A DNA stretch of 64,000 bases from contig NZ_CDME01000002.1 in assembly GCF_000826545.1 (NCBI RefSeq), positions 1,122,060-1,186,059 on the forward strand. Reading direction: 5' to 3'. Below the pieces are notes generated by a model. That model did not search any database and was not told the DNA's origin. It was given only the letters and a program-made list of their open reading frames with translations. The stretch's first letter is position 1. Each line of letters begins with the position of its first letter. Origin of the DNA: Kibdelosporangium sp. MJ126-NF4. GTDB taxonomy: Bacteria > Actinomycetota > Actinomycetes > Mycobacteriales > Pseudonocardiaceae. The position numbers and the translations under genes were made by a program. This document shows, piece by piece, positions 8,497 through 17,064 of this stretch.

Positions 8497-8883
8497 ATGG
8501 ACGTCACCGCGAAGTTCGAGATCACCGGCTGGGAACAGTCGACCTACGACGAGCCCGCCGAGGGCCCGCCGCTGGGCGAGGCCACCATCACCAAGACCTA
8601 CAGCGGCCCGCTGGAGGCCACCGGGCAGGTGCGCATGCTGGCCTGTCAGACCGGTGAGAACCCCACCGACGGCGCCGGGTACATGGCCCAGGAACGCGTC
8701 ACCGGCGCCCTCGAGGGCCGCGGTGGCACGTTCGTGCTGCAGCACGGCGCCTGCGGCGGGCCCGGCGGCACCGAGCAGTACGGGTTCGTCGTGCCCGGCA
8801 GCGGCACCGGGGAGCTGGCGGGGATGTCGGGCACGTGCCGGGTGCGGCACGGTGAGATCACGCTGGACTATCGGCTGGGCTGA
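8497..8883 (+). CDS. DUF3224 domain-containing protein
   Basis: 128-residue small protein of the DUF3224 family (beta-barrel, allene-oxide-cyclase-like fold; function unknown). Family marks are FEITGWEQSTYDE at the N-terminus, the centre ATITKTYSGPLEATG, and FVLQHG...VVPGSGTGELAGMSGT near the end. ATG 8497 is preferred because family proteins start close to this motif; ATG 8488 is an alternative. The operator just upstream matches those of the MerR and SDR genes. The last 26 bp overlap the convergent LD-carboxypeptidase gene. Confidence 0.85.
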   Translation: MDVTAKFEITGWEQSTYDEPAEGPPLGEATITKTYSGPLEATGQVRMLACQTGENPTDGAGYMAQERVTGALEGRGGTFVLQHGACGGPGGTEQYGFVVPGSGTGELAGMSGTCRVRHGEITLDYRLG

Positions 8884-9775
8884 GCGCCGGTTCGAGGATC
8901 GTCAGGGTGCCGTTGTCGGCGTCCAGCTCCGCCTGGACCCCCAGCGGCACCGTCAGCTGCGCCGGGCAGTGCCCGAACCCCAGCTCCCACAGTGTCGGGA
9001 TGCCCAGCGACGCCACCAGGTCGTGCAGGATCGCCTCCACCACCTCCGGGTCGCCGCAGTCGGTCCACGACCCCAGCGCGATCCCGTTCACCCCGGTGAA
9101 CCAGCCCGAACGCAGCAGCGCCGTGAGGATCCGGTCCAGCCGGTAGGTGTCCTCGGTGACGTCCTCCAGCAGCAGGATCGCGTCGCGCGGCGGCGGGGCG
9201 AACCCCAACAGGCTCGCGTTGCCGCCGACCAGCACACCCCGCGCCTGGCCGTGCACCATCGTGGCGGTGTCCGGCCCGGTCAGCACCTGTGTCTTCTCCG
9301 GCTCGAACAGTGTCTGGCGCAAATGCTCCCGCGCGGTGTCGTCGTTGACGAACGCGTCGGTGGCGGGCATCGGCGCGAACAGCGTCGCCACGTTCAGGTG
9401 CTGCGCGAACGCCTCGTGCAGCACGGTGATGTCGCTGGACCCGGCGAACACCTTCGGCGCCGCCGCGGCCATCGCGCCCCAGTCCAGCAGGTCGACCATC
9501 CGCAGCGTGCCGTACCCGCCGCGGACGCAGAACACCGCGTCCACCTCCGGGTCGCACCAGGCGCGCTGCAGGTCCGCGGCGCGGTCGGCGTCCGTGCCCG
9601 CCAGGTAGGGCAGTCGCGGGTGCCGGTCGGTCACGTGCTTGCCCAGCCGCACCCGCAGCCCCCACGACTCCAGGTGCTTGATGCTCGACGCCAGCAGATA
9701 CGGCGTGACCGGCCCGGACGGGGCGACCAGCGCGACACACGAGCCCGGCCGCAGCCGGGCGGGATGGATCTTCAC
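8858..9775 (-). CDS. LD-carboxypeptidase, peptidase family S66
   Basis: 305-residue Ser-peptidase of family S66 (LdcA/MccF type). LdcA removes the terminal D-Ala from tetrapeptides in peptidoglycan recycling; MccF-type members cleave amide or isopeptide-linked antibiotics. Seen: N-terminal block GSCVALVAPSGP, the nucleophile region FAGSSDIT (Ser), the acidic LLEDV motif, and the C-terminal GFGHCPAQLTVPLG with the catalytic His. GTG 9775 was chosen: a GGAG lies 7 bases upstream and the protein begins VKIHPARLRPG as in the family; longer upstream readings lack support. Confidence 0.88.
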   Translation of the reverse strand: MKIHPARLRPGSCVALVAPSGPVTPYLLASSIKHLESWGLRVRLGKHVTDRHPRLPYLAGTDADRAADLQRAWCDPEVDAVFCVRGGYGTLRMVDLLDWGAMAAAAPKVFAGSSDITVLHEAFAQHLNVATLFAPMPATDAFVNDDTAREHLRQTLFEPEKTQVLTGPDTATMVHGQARGVLVGGNASLLGFAPPPRDAILLLEDVTEDTYRLDRILTALLRSGWFTGVNGIALGSWTDCGDPEVVEAILHDLVASLGIPTLWELGFGHCPAQLTVPLGVQAELDADNGTLTILEPALSPADSPA

Positions 9776-9865
9776 CTGAACTCCAAGTCCCGGCTGGCGG
9801 GGGTGCGGGTCACCAGGCGCGTGCGCCTGTGGTGGTCGATGATCACCCACCAGCCTGCCACGGCG

Positions 9866-10528
9866 TCACCCGCCGACAGTCGCCGAGGTCCCGGTGGCGG
9901 TCGACGGGCCCAGGCCGGTCAGGAAATGGTCGACCACCCGGTCGAGGTAGTCGGAACGGCTGCCGCGGGATGGTGGTTGTTCGATTCCCAGGAGCAGTCG
10001 TTCCCGCGGGTCGAACAGGACCATGCCGCTGAACACGCGTGCCGCCTCGTGCGGGTCGGGGCAGTGCAGCAGTCCCCGCGCGGCGGCGTCGCGCAGGACA
10101 GCGGCGACGGCGTCGTCGACGTGTCGGATCCCCTCGTCGTAGACGAGCCGCCCCAGCTGGGGGAACCGGCCTGACTCGGCGAAGGTCAGGCGTTGCATTT
10201 TCAGGCCTTCGTCGCTGGTGAGCACGTCCAGCAGCAGGGTACCGGCGTGCGTGAGCGCCTCTTTCGGGTCGCGGGCGGTGTGGGGCGTGTCGACCGCGTG
10301 GCGCAAGGGCTCGACGATGCGTTCCCGGAACGAGTTGACCAGCTCCAGGAACAGGGCTTCCTTGTTGTCGAAATGCCGGTACAGCGTTTCCAGGGAACAG
10401 CCCGCGTGCTCGGCGATGGCCCGGACCGACGTGCCCGCGTAGCCGCGGTCGAGCAGCACGGTCAACGCCGCGGCCGCGATCTGTCCTCGCCGGACGGGAC
10501 CGCGGCGCGGCCGTTGCCGGGCTGTCAT
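9866..10528 (-). CDS. TetR family transcriptional regulator
   Basis: 220-residue TetR regulator with helix-turn-helix IAAAALTVLLDRGYAGTSV followed by IAEHAGCSLETLYRHFDNKE, and a TetR_C domain of the AcrR/AefR-like C-terminal type (TLLLDVLTSDEGLKMQRL). The basic N-terminus (RQRPRRGPVRRG) contacts DNA in this family. It follows the FAD monooxygenase gene by 4 bp on the same strand, so the two are co-transcribed and it probably represses that operon in response to the monooxygenase substrate or a similar compound. Confidence 0.9.
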   Translation of the reverse strand: MTARQRPRRGPVRRGQIAAAALTVLLDRGYAGTSVRAIAEHAGCSLETLYRHFDNKEALFLELVNSFRERIVEPLRHAVDTPHTARDPKEALTHAGTLLLDVLTSDEGLKMQRLTFAESGRFPQLGRLVYDEGIRHVDDAVAAVLRDAAARGLLHCPDPHEAARVFSGMVLFDPRERLLLGIEQPPSRGSRSDYLDRVVDHFLTGLGPSTATGTSATVGG

Positions 10529-10532
10529 CGAC

Positions 10533-11750
10533 TCAGCCTACCGACGACGCCACGGCGGCCGTGTGATCGTCGTCGAGCTCGCGGACACCGTTCACCGACG
10601 CCCACACGGCCTGGAAACCGTCCCGTCGCAGCAGGTGTTCGTAGCCGCCGATCGCGTGTTCCCACGTCTGGACACCGGTGTGCGCGGACAGGACCGCGTC
10701 GGCGAGCCGCCGCGCGTCCTGCAGGGCGGAGTTGGCTCCCGAGGCCCTCGTGGGCAGCATCGCGTGGATGGCGTCGCCGAGCACGGTGACCCGGCTCGGT
10801 GTCCACGCGGGCACCTCGCGGGCGGCTCCCATCGCCAGGCCGTGGAACTGGTCGGGGAACGCCTGGTCGAGCAGGAGCCCGAACACCGGGTGGGCCGCCG
10901 AGGTGACGGTCCGCAGATGCTCGGCCAGGCTCGCGGGGGACCGGCGGGTGAAGTCACGCTCGAGGTCCCCGAGCTGGTGACGCCGCAACAGCAGCCCCCA
11001 CATGACATAGTCCCGCAGGTCTCCCGGGTCGAAGCCGGGGAGGAACCGGGCGGCGGCCGCGGCGGGCTGGTGGGCGAACCGGACCGCGCCGATGATCGCC
11101 TGCACGTCGCCGATCGCGGTGAAGGTGATGCTGCCCGCGATCCGGTCGATCACCCCGGTGGCGATCAGCTCGGGCGTGATCGGTGTCTTGGCCTGCAGCA
11201 GGCGCAGCCCGCTGTCGTCGACCGCGGCGTCGGGCAGCCGGAGCCGGCGCACCGCGGACCCGATGCCGTCCGCCCCGACGAGCAGGTCGGCGTCCCCGAC
11301 CGTGCCGTCGGCGAACCGGACGGTGACCCCGGCCGGGTGCTCGGTGTAGCCGGTCACCGTCGACCCGAACCGGATCACGTCGTGCACGCCGCGGGCCAGC
11401 AGCCGTCGCACGACACGGCGGCTGGCCGACGCGCCCGGCCGGATCGCGTCGGGATGTCCCTCCCGGCCGGTGGACTCGCGGCGTCGCACGATCGAGAGAT
11501 CGGATTCGTCGAGGATGGTGACGTGGTCGTCGGGCTGTCCCAGTGTCGCGTCGAGGAACTCGTTCTCGGCGGTGGTGAGGCAGGCGTGCAGCGCGCCGAG
11601 CCCACGCTCGTCGAGGTGGATCCGCGCGCCCTGTGGGCGTTGTTCCAGTGCCTGGTCGCGTTCGTGGACGGTGACGTCGATGTCCGCGCGGCGCAGGAAC
11701 CGGGCCAGCGCGAGGCCGCCGAGTCCCGCGCCGACGATGATGACACGCAT
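10533..11750 (-). CDS. FAD-dependent aromatic monooxygenase (PheA/TetX class)
   Basis: 405-residue flavoprotein hydroxylase of the FAD_binding_3 family. GxGxxG is at the N-terminus (VIIVGAGLGGLALARFLR), the DG motif VGADGIGSAVRR is in the middle, and the GD motif VLGDAIHAMLP is near residue 300. Such enzymes hydroxylate small aromatic or polyketide substrates with NAD(P)H and O2, including antibiotics. ATG 11750 starts exactly at the Rossmann fold; the upstream extension is not family-like. It precedes a TetR gene by 4 bp. The substrate is unknown. Confidence 0.88.
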   Translation of the reverse strand: MRVIIVGAGLGGLALARFLRRADIDVTVHERDQALEQRPQGARIHLDERGLGALHACLTTAENEFLDATLGQPDDHVTILDESDLSIVRRRESTGREGHPDAIRPGASASRRVVRRLLARGVHDVIRFGSTVTGYTEHPAGVTVRFADGTVGDADLLVGADGIGSAVRRLRLPDAAVDDSGLRLLQAKTPITPELIATGVIDRIAGSITFTAIGDVQAIIGAVRFAHQPAAAAARFLPGFDPGDLRDYVMWGLLLRRHQLGDLERDFTRRSPASLAEHLRTVTSAAHPVFGLLLDQAFPDQFHGLAMGAAREVPAWTPSRVTVLGDAIHAMLPTRASGANSALQDARRLADAVLSAHTGVQTWEHAIGGYEHLLRRDGFQAVWASVNGVRELDDDHTAAVASSVG

Positions 11751-11925
11751 TCGTACTCCGGTGATGGGCAGAGGCCACATGTGGATGCTGAGGCGGTGAC
11801 GAGCCCGCGGTTGCCGGGCTACGGATGTCCCGCGCACCGGCGGGGCCACCACCAACGAGCTAACCAGAACGATCGATTCGGATCAAGCGGGCGGGAGGTG
11901 GCCAGAACACGCCACCGGTTCGGGC

Positions 11926-13842
11926 TCAGGACGAGCGCAGCGGCAGCACCGGCACCCCCGGCGGCGTGAACCCGAACACCTGCCCGTAGAACGACACCTG
12001 CGCCTCCAGCGCCGTCTGCTGCGTCTCGGCCTTGCGGAACCCGTGCTGCTCGCCGTCGAAGGTCAGGTACGCGTGCGGGATCCCCCGCCCGGCCAGCGCC
12101 GCCACGAACCGGTCGGCCTGCTCCGGCGGGCAGATCCGGTCCTCCAGGCCCTGCATCAGCAGCACCGGCCCGGCCAGCTGGTCGACCCGGTTGATCGGGG
12201 AACGCTCGGTGTAGCGGTCACGCTGCCGCGGCCACGCCCCGACCAGGCCCTCCAGGTAGCGCGACTCGAAGTCGTGCACCTCGCCGCCCTCGGCGGTCCA
12301 GCCCGCCAGGTCCAGGATCGGGTACAGGATCGTGGCGCACGCGTACACCCGGGTGCCGGTGATCGACGCCGCCGAGGTCCAGCCGCCCGCGCTGCCGCCC
12401 ATGATCGCCAGCCGCGCCGGGTCCGCGACGCCCTCGTCGGCCAGCGCGAGCGCGACCGCGGCGCAGTCGTCCACGTCGACCACGCCCCACTGCTGGTTCA
12501 GCGACTCCCGAAACGCCCGGCCGTAGCCGGTGGAGCCGCCGTAGTTCACCGCGACCACCCCGATGCCGCGGCTGGTCAGGTAGGCGAAGTCCAGGTTCAC
12601 CGTCGGGGTGTACTTGCCGGTCGGGCCGCCGTGCACGAACACCACGAACGGTGGTTTCTCGCCCTGCGGCGCGGTGAAGTCCGGATTGGACGGCGGGTAC
12701 ACGTACGCCGGGACCTTGCCGAACACCCGCTCGGTCGGCTCGGGCAGCAGGGCGGTGTCGAACGGCGCGGTCTGCGGCGTGTACGCGGTCAGCTCGCCAC
12801 TCGAGAGGTCCAGGCCGACCACCGCCATCGGCAGCGACGCGCTGCCCGCCGCGCCGTAGAGCACACCGTCGGCGGCCACCAGGTCCGCCCGCCACGCCGT
12901 CAGGTCGGTGTCCACGTCGGTGACGGTGCCGCTGCGCTCGTCGAGGACCGCCAACTGCCCGCCGGAGCGCACCACCGCGAACCGGCCCGCGCCCAGCGGC
13001 GTGAACCAGCGGCCGCCCAGCCGCCACAGCGGGCCGCCCAGCTCCACCTCGGTGGGCGCGAGGTTGCGGGCGTGGCCGTCGATGCCGATCCGGTACAGGT
13101 TCCACCAGCCGTCGGGGTCGGTCAGCACCAGCAGGTTCGCGCTGTCCTCCCAGTCGGCCTGGCACACCGCCTCCCTCGGGCCGCCCGCCACCACCCGGTG
13201 CGCGCCGAGGGTGCCGTCGGCCAGCACCGGCGCGACACACAACTCGGTGGCGTCCCACGGCATCGCCGGGTGGTCCCAGCCGATCCAGGCCGCGTGCCGT
13301 CCGTCCGGGCTGAGTTTCGGGCCGGACAGGAAATGGTGGCTCGCGCCCAGCACCCGCACCCGCTCGCCGTCCAGCGCCACCAGTTCACGGCGGATGTCGG
13401 TCGGCGCGTCACCGGTGACGGTCTCGCGCACACACCACACCTGCCCGTCCGGGCCGGGCAGCAGGTCGCCGTAGCGCCACCCGTGCTCCCGGGGCGGCGG
13501 CGGGGTGATCGGCCGGGGGTCGGCGCCGTCCCACCCGGCCTGGTACACCCGCTGGTCGGCCCAGTGGGTGAACACCACCCGGTCTGGTCGCACCAGCCAG
13601 GAACGGCTGCCGTACTCGTGCAGCCGGTTGCGCACGTTCCAGCGGGCGTCGAGCACCTCACGGGCCGCGGCGCCCGCGGGCCTGCGCATCAGCGCGACCC
13701 GCCCGCCCTCGGCGGGCCGGGTCTCGGTCCACCACACGTCCCCGCCGTACAGGTCCACCCAGTCCGGGCCGCCGCCCGCGGCCGCGGCGGCCGCCGCGGT
13801 GACCGGCGACACCCAAGTCCCGTAGGACGCGATCTCCACCAC
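11926..13842 (-). CDS. S9 family prolyl-oligopeptidase-like peptidase
   Basis: 638-residue cytoplasmic Ser-peptidase: beta-propeller (about residues 1-380) followed by an alpha/beta-hydrolase domain. The nucleophile is in GGSAGGW, the acid in LEDRICPPEQ and the base in DGEQHGFR; FVHGGPTG forms the oxyanion region. It cleaves short peptides, typically after Pro or as an acylaminoacyl peptidase. The GTG pair at 13842/13839 is the likely start, because the downstream MEIASYGTWVSP-like N-terminus is family-typical and the longer upstream frame runs antisense through the TetR gene. A second S9 peptidase lies at 19646. Confidence 0.88.
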   Translation of the reverse strand: MVEIASYGTWVSPVTAAAAAAAGGGPDWVDLYGGDVWWTETRPAEGGRVALMRRPAGAAAREVLDARWNVRNRLHEYGSRSWLVRPDRVVFTHWADQRVYQAGWDGADPRPITPPPPREHGWRYGDLLPGPDGQVWCVRETVTGDAPTDIRRELVALDGERVRVLGASHHFLSGPKLSPDGRHAAWIGWDHPAMPWDATELCVAPVLADGTLGAHRVVAGGPREAVCQADWEDSANLLVLTDPDGWWNLYRIGIDGHARNLAPTEVELGGPLWRLGGRWFTPLGAGRFAVVRSGGQLAVLDERSGTVTDVDTDLTAWRADLVAADGVLYGAAGSASLPMAVVGLDLSSGELTAYTPQTAPFDTALLPEPTERVFGKVPAYVYPPSNPDFTAPQGEKPPFVVFVHGGPTGKYTPTVNLDFAYLTSRGIGVVAVNYGGSTGYGRAFRESLNQQWGVVDVDDCAAVALALADEGVADPARLAIMGGSAGGWTSAASITGTRVYACATILYPILDLAGWTAEGGEVHDFESRYLEGLVGAWPRQRDRYTERSPINRVDQLAGPVLLMQGLEDRICPPEQADRFVAALAGRGIPHAYLTFDGEQHGFRKAETQQTALEAQVSFYGQVFGFTPPGVPVLPLRSS

Positions 13843-13912
13843 AAGCAGCGACCCTACTGGCCACGCCACCCCCACGGGCACCGACCGTGAGTCGTGTTCA
13901 CTTTCTCGCCGG

Positions 13913-14590
13913 TCACGTCTCGGCGGCGAGTGTGTCGGCCGCGGCGTGCCAGTCCCGTGGGGTGCCCAGCAGGGCCAGCGCGAGACGCAGCATCGCCGCG
14001 CGGCACGCGGGCCGGTCGCGGCGCGGGCCGCGCTGGTACTGGTGGCACGCGTGCTGCAGTCCGCCGATGAGCAGCTCCAGCGCCTGCGGGCTGGGCGCGG
14101 GACGGCCGCTGCCGACGACGGCGTCGCGCACCACCTCACGCACCCACGCCGTGCTCTGCGCGCGCAGCCGCCCGGCGGGCGAGCCCGGGTCGTGCTGCTC
14201 GGCGTGGAACACGCGCAGGCCGTCGCCGACCTTCTCGGCCCAGTCCAGGTAGGCGTCGATGCCCGCGCCCAGCCTGCCCAGCAGATCACCGCCCAGCGGG
14301 TCACCGTCGGGGGCGATGGCCGGGCGCAGGTGGGCCAGCAGGTGCGCGCCCGCGTCGGCGACCACCGCCTCCACCGCGGCCTCGACACTCGGGTAGCAGG
14401 TGTAGAAGGTCGGTTTGGAGATCTCGGCCCGCTGCGCGATCCGGGCCACGGTGCTGCCGCGGAACCCGAACTCGGCGTAGACGGCCGCGGTGGCGTTCAG
14501 GACACGGCGGCGTAACCGGTCCTGCTGGTCGCTGGTCCTGGGCGGGCGGCCTCGCCCGCGCGGGGAGGCGGGGTTGACAGGCACGACCAC
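13913..14590 (-). CDS. TetR family transcriptional regulator
   Basis: 225-residue TetR protein with a basic Pro-rich N-terminus (RGRGRPPRTSDQ), helix-turn-helix VLNATAAVYAEFGFRGSTV and IAQRAEISKPTFYTCYPS, and an all-helical ligand domain. The GTG at 14590 starts the listed frame; the GTG at 14584 is equally possible. It is divergent from an LCM-type methyltransferase; the 85-bp gap holds a strong palindrome centred on TTGACGTCAA (14597-14618), its probable operator. Confidence 0.88.
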   Translation of the reverse strand: MVVPVNPASPRGRGRPPRTSDQQDRLRRRVLNATAAVYAEFGFRGSTVARIAQRAEISKPTFYTCYPSVEAAVEAVVADAGAHLLAHLRPAIAPDGDPLGGDLLGRLGAGIDAYLDWAEKVGDGLRVFHAEQHDPGSPAGRLRAQSTAWVREVVRDAVVGSGRPAPSPQALELLIGGLQHACHQYQRGPRRDRPACRAAMLRLALALLGTPRDWHAAADTLAAET

Positions 14591-14596
14591 CGCCCA

Positions 14597-14618
14597 TTTA
14601 CCTTGACGTCAACGGAAA
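14597..14618. promoter_or_regulatory. palindromic operator between tetR and methyltransferase
   Basis: 22-bp dyad with perfect core TTGACGTCAA (14603-14612) and matching outer TTT/AAA; 18 of 22 positions are symmetric. It lies in the divergent gap, as expected for TetR autoregulation. A related GTCAACGTCAAC direct repeat occurs at 15632-15643, after the methyltransferase. Confidence 0.6.
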
Positions 14619-14675
14619 CATAAATCGTTCGTGGCCGATCGTAGCGGACCAGCCATCGCAGGGAGCTGACGCCAG

Positions 14676-15617
14676 ATGAGCACACACGCGACACCGGGGC
14701 CGGGGCTGGCCGGGGCCAGGGGGAACCTGCTGATCGGCTCCACCGCGGAGGGCGCCGCGCTGCTGCGGGCCGCGGGCGCGCTGGTGGCCGACCGGCGGCT
14801 GCGCGGCCCGGACACCCTCGCCGCGGCGATGATCCCGTGGGCGCCGCGGCTCAGCGCGCTGGTCAAGGTCCCGGTGCTGCGCAGGCTGGTGCCGCTGGGC
14901 ATCCAGCGGGTGCTGCCCGGGGCGCTGTGGTTCGAGATCGTGCGCACCAAGTTCATGGACGAGGTCGTCACCGAGGAGGTCGAGACAGGGGAGGTCGCGG
15001 CCGGGGCCCGGCAGCTGGTGATCCTGGGCGCCGGGTTCGACACCCGCGCCTACCGGATGACCGACACCCTGCGTGAGGTGGCCGTGTTCGAGGTCGACCA
15101 CCCGGTCACCGCCGCCCGCAAACGCGCCCGGCTGCGAGCCGCGTCGGCCGCGAGCAGCCAGGTGCGGTACGTGACCCTCGACTTCAACCACGAGGACCTG
15201 GCCACCCGCCTGGCCGACCACGGCTACGACCCGGCGGCCCGCTCGGTGGTCGTCTGGTCCGGCGTGGCCCCCTACCTGGCCCCGCACGCGGTCGACACGA
15301 CCCTGCGGTGGATGGCGCGCCAGGCACCGGACAGCTGCCTGGTGTTCGACTACTGCTGGCAGGACGTCGTGGACGGCACGTCGGACGCGCCGCAGGCCCG
15401 CGCGTTGGCGCGGTCGCTGGCCCGCCAGGGCGAACCGCTGCGGTGGGGCATCCCGCGCGGGCAGGCCGCCGAGTACCTCGCCGCGCGCGGCCTGCGGGTC
15501 GAGGCCGACCACGGCGCGCGCGACGCCCACCGCTACCTGACCCGCCGCGACGGGTCCGTCGCCGGGCCGATGTGGGAGTTCGGCGGGTTCGTCCGCGCCC
15601 GCGTCCCGGCGCCCTGA
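14676..15617 (+). CDS. SAM-dependent methyltransferase, LCM/TIGR00027 type
   Basis: 313-residue class I methyltransferase of the leucine-carboxyl-methyltransferase-like family, abundant in mycobacteria and Pseudonocardiales. The SAM-binding motif is LVILGAGFDTRAYRM (about residue 112), with the acidic post-motif VFEVDHP and the segment VVWSGVAPYL further on. Substrates of the bacterial members are unknown, often proposed to be small carboxylates. A GGGAGCTGACGCC stretch upstream of ATG 14676 contains the Shine-Dalgarno. Likely repressed by the divergent TetR regulator through the palindrome at 14597. Confidence 0.88.
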   Translation: MSTHATPGPGLAGARGNLLIGSTAEGAALLRAAGALVADRRLRGPDTLAAAMIPWAPRLSALVKVPVLRRLVPLGIQRVLPGALWFEIVRTKFMDEVVTEEVETGEVAAGARQLVILGAGFDTRAYRMTDTLREVAVFEVDHPVTAARKRARLRAASAASSQVRYVTLDFNHEDLATRLADHGYDPAARSVVVWSGVAPYLAPHAVDTTLRWMARQAPDSCLVFDYCWQDVVDGTSDAPQARALARSLARQGEPLRWGIPRGQAAEYLAARGLRVEADHGARDAHRYLTRRDGSVAGPMWEFGGFVRARVPAP

Positions 15618-15696
15618 GGCGGAAACTGTCAGTCAACGTCAACTTGGTGAGCCGGGCTGCTGTCCGCGGGGCGCGTGCCCTAGGGTCGAAGGTGCC

Positions 15697-16263
15697 ATGG
15701 CTCGTGTCATACATGTCTTCCGTCAGCCCGACCGGTTCATCGCCGGGACAGTCGGGCAACCAGGCGACCGCACGTTCTTCCTGCAGGCCTCCCAGGACGC
15801 CCGCACGATCAGCGTCGCACTGGAGAAACAGCAGGTCGCGGTGCTCGCCGAGCGGATCGGGTCACTGCTGGACGAGGTCGGCCGCCGGTTCGGCGCCGAG
15901 GTGCCGCCCGACACCCCCGACGACCTGCTCGACTCCGAGCCGCTGACCGTCCCGGTCGAGGAGGAGTTCCGGGTCGGCACGATGGGCCTGGGCTGGGACG
16001 CCGACACCCGCGCGGTGGTGATCGAACTGCTCGCGGTCAGCGAGGCCGAGGTCGACGAGGCGGTCGTGCTCGACGACACCGAGGAAGGCCCGGACGCGGT
16101 CCGCGTGTTCCTCACCCCCGCGCACGCGAAGGCGTTCGCCGACCGCGCCGACCGGGTGGTGCGCGCGGGCCGCAAACCGTGCCCGCTGTGCGGGGAGCCC
16201 CTCGAGTCGGGTGGTCACGTCTGCCCACGCCAGAACGGCTACCGCAGAAACGAAGAAGGCTGA
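15697..16263 (+). CDS. DUF3090 family protein
   Basis: 188-residue cytoplasmic protein of the DUF3090 family (TIGR03847), found almost only in Actinomycetota. It starts with ARVIHVFRQPDRFIAGTVG, has an acidic middle part, and ends in a zinc-knuckle-like CPLCGEPLESGGHVCPR (CxxC, C). The function is unknown. It is followed after 2 bp by the SCO1664-like gene and then the histidine phosphatase gene, a gene order conserved in many actinobacteria, so the three probably act together. Confidence 0.9.
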   Translation: MARVIHVFRQPDRFIAGTVGQPGDRTFFLQASQDARTISVALEKQQVAVLAERIGSLLDEVGRRFGAEVPPDTPDDLLDSEPLTVPVEEEFRVGTMGLGWDADTRAVVIELLAVSEAEVDEAVVLDDTEEGPDAVRVFLTPAHAKAFADRADRVVRAGRKPCPLCGEPLESGGHVCPRQNGYRRNEEG

Positions 16264-16265
16264 CT

Positions 16266-17060
16266 GTGCACCCGGGTGACGCGGCCGCGCTCGAACTGAT
16301 CACCCACGGCCAGATCGACGTGGAAGGACGCCTGGTCGACGCGTCCAACGCCACCCTCTACGGCGCGATCAGCCACAACGGGATCGCCGCGCACTGCGTG
16401 TACAAGCCGATCAACGGCGAACGCGCCCTGTGGGACTTCCCCGACGGCACCCTGGCCGGCCGGGAGGTCGCCTCCTACCTGGTGTCCGAGGCGAGCGGAC
16501 TGCGCCTGATCCCGCCGACGGTGCTGCGCGCGGGCCCGTTCGGCCGCGGCATGGTGCAACTGTGGATCGACACCAAGGACGGCGACGACCTGGTCGACGT
16601 GCTGCCACCGCAGGAGGTCCCGGACGGGTGGCGGCCGGTGTTGCGCGCGCACGACCGCCACGGCGACCCCGCGGTGCTCGCCCACGCCGAGCACCCGAGC
16701 GTGCAACTGCTCGCCGCGTTGGACGTGGTGCTCAACAACGCCGACCGCAAGGGCGGGCACGTGCTGCACGGCACCGACGGCGACGTCTACGGCGTCGACC
16801 ACGGCATCTGCCTGCACAGCGACCCGAAACTGCGGACCGTGCTGTGGGGGTTCCTCGGCGAGACCATGCCCGAGCAGGCCATCGAGGCCATGACCCGGCT
16901 GCGTGACCAGCTGGACGGTGACCTCGGGAGTGAGCTGCGCCCGCACCTGACCCGCCGCGAGATCCAGGCGCTGCGCGAGCGCACCGACGCGCTGCTGCGC
17001 GACCCGGTGTACCCGCGGCCCAACCCGGACGGCCGCCCCATTCCCTGGCCCGCGTTCTAA
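16266..17060 (+). CDS. SCO1664 family protein (PI3/PI4-kinase-like fold)
   Basis: 264-residue protein of the SCO1664/TIGR03843 family, distantly related to lipid and protein kinases of the PI3/4 type. Marks are VYKPINGERALWDFPDGTL (a Lys-containing nucleotide-loop equivalent), VLNNADRKGGHVLH (the catalytic N.DRK region) and GVDHGICLH (metal-binding Asp equivalent). Activity is unproven. GTG 16266 was chosen since it lies 2 bp after the DUF3090 stop and removes an unlikely N-terminal extension. Middle gene of the conserved three-gene operon. Confidence 0.88.
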   Translation: MHPGDAAALELITHGQIDVEGRLVDASNATLYGAISHNGIAAHCVYKPINGERALWDFPDGTLAGREVASYLVSEASGLRLIPPTVLRAGPFGRGMVQLWIDTKDGDDLVDVLPPQEVPDGWRPVLRAHDRHGDPAVLAHAEHPSVQLLAALDVVLNNADRKGGHVLHGTDGDVYGVDHGICLHSDPKLRTVLWGFLGETMPEQAIEAMTRLRDQLDGDLGSELRPHLTRREIQALRERTDALLRDPVYPRPNPDGRPIPWPAF

Positions 17061-17064
17061 CCCC

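Noticed and set aside
10533..11750. Antibiotic biosynthetic cluster around the FAD monooxygenases
   Set aside because: No PKS, NRPS, terpene or other core enzyme is near either monooxygenase gene; TetR pairing suggests detoxification instead.
13843..14388. N-terminal extension of the S9 peptidase frame
   Set aside because: It is a shadow frame of the TetR gene; the family start is near 13842.
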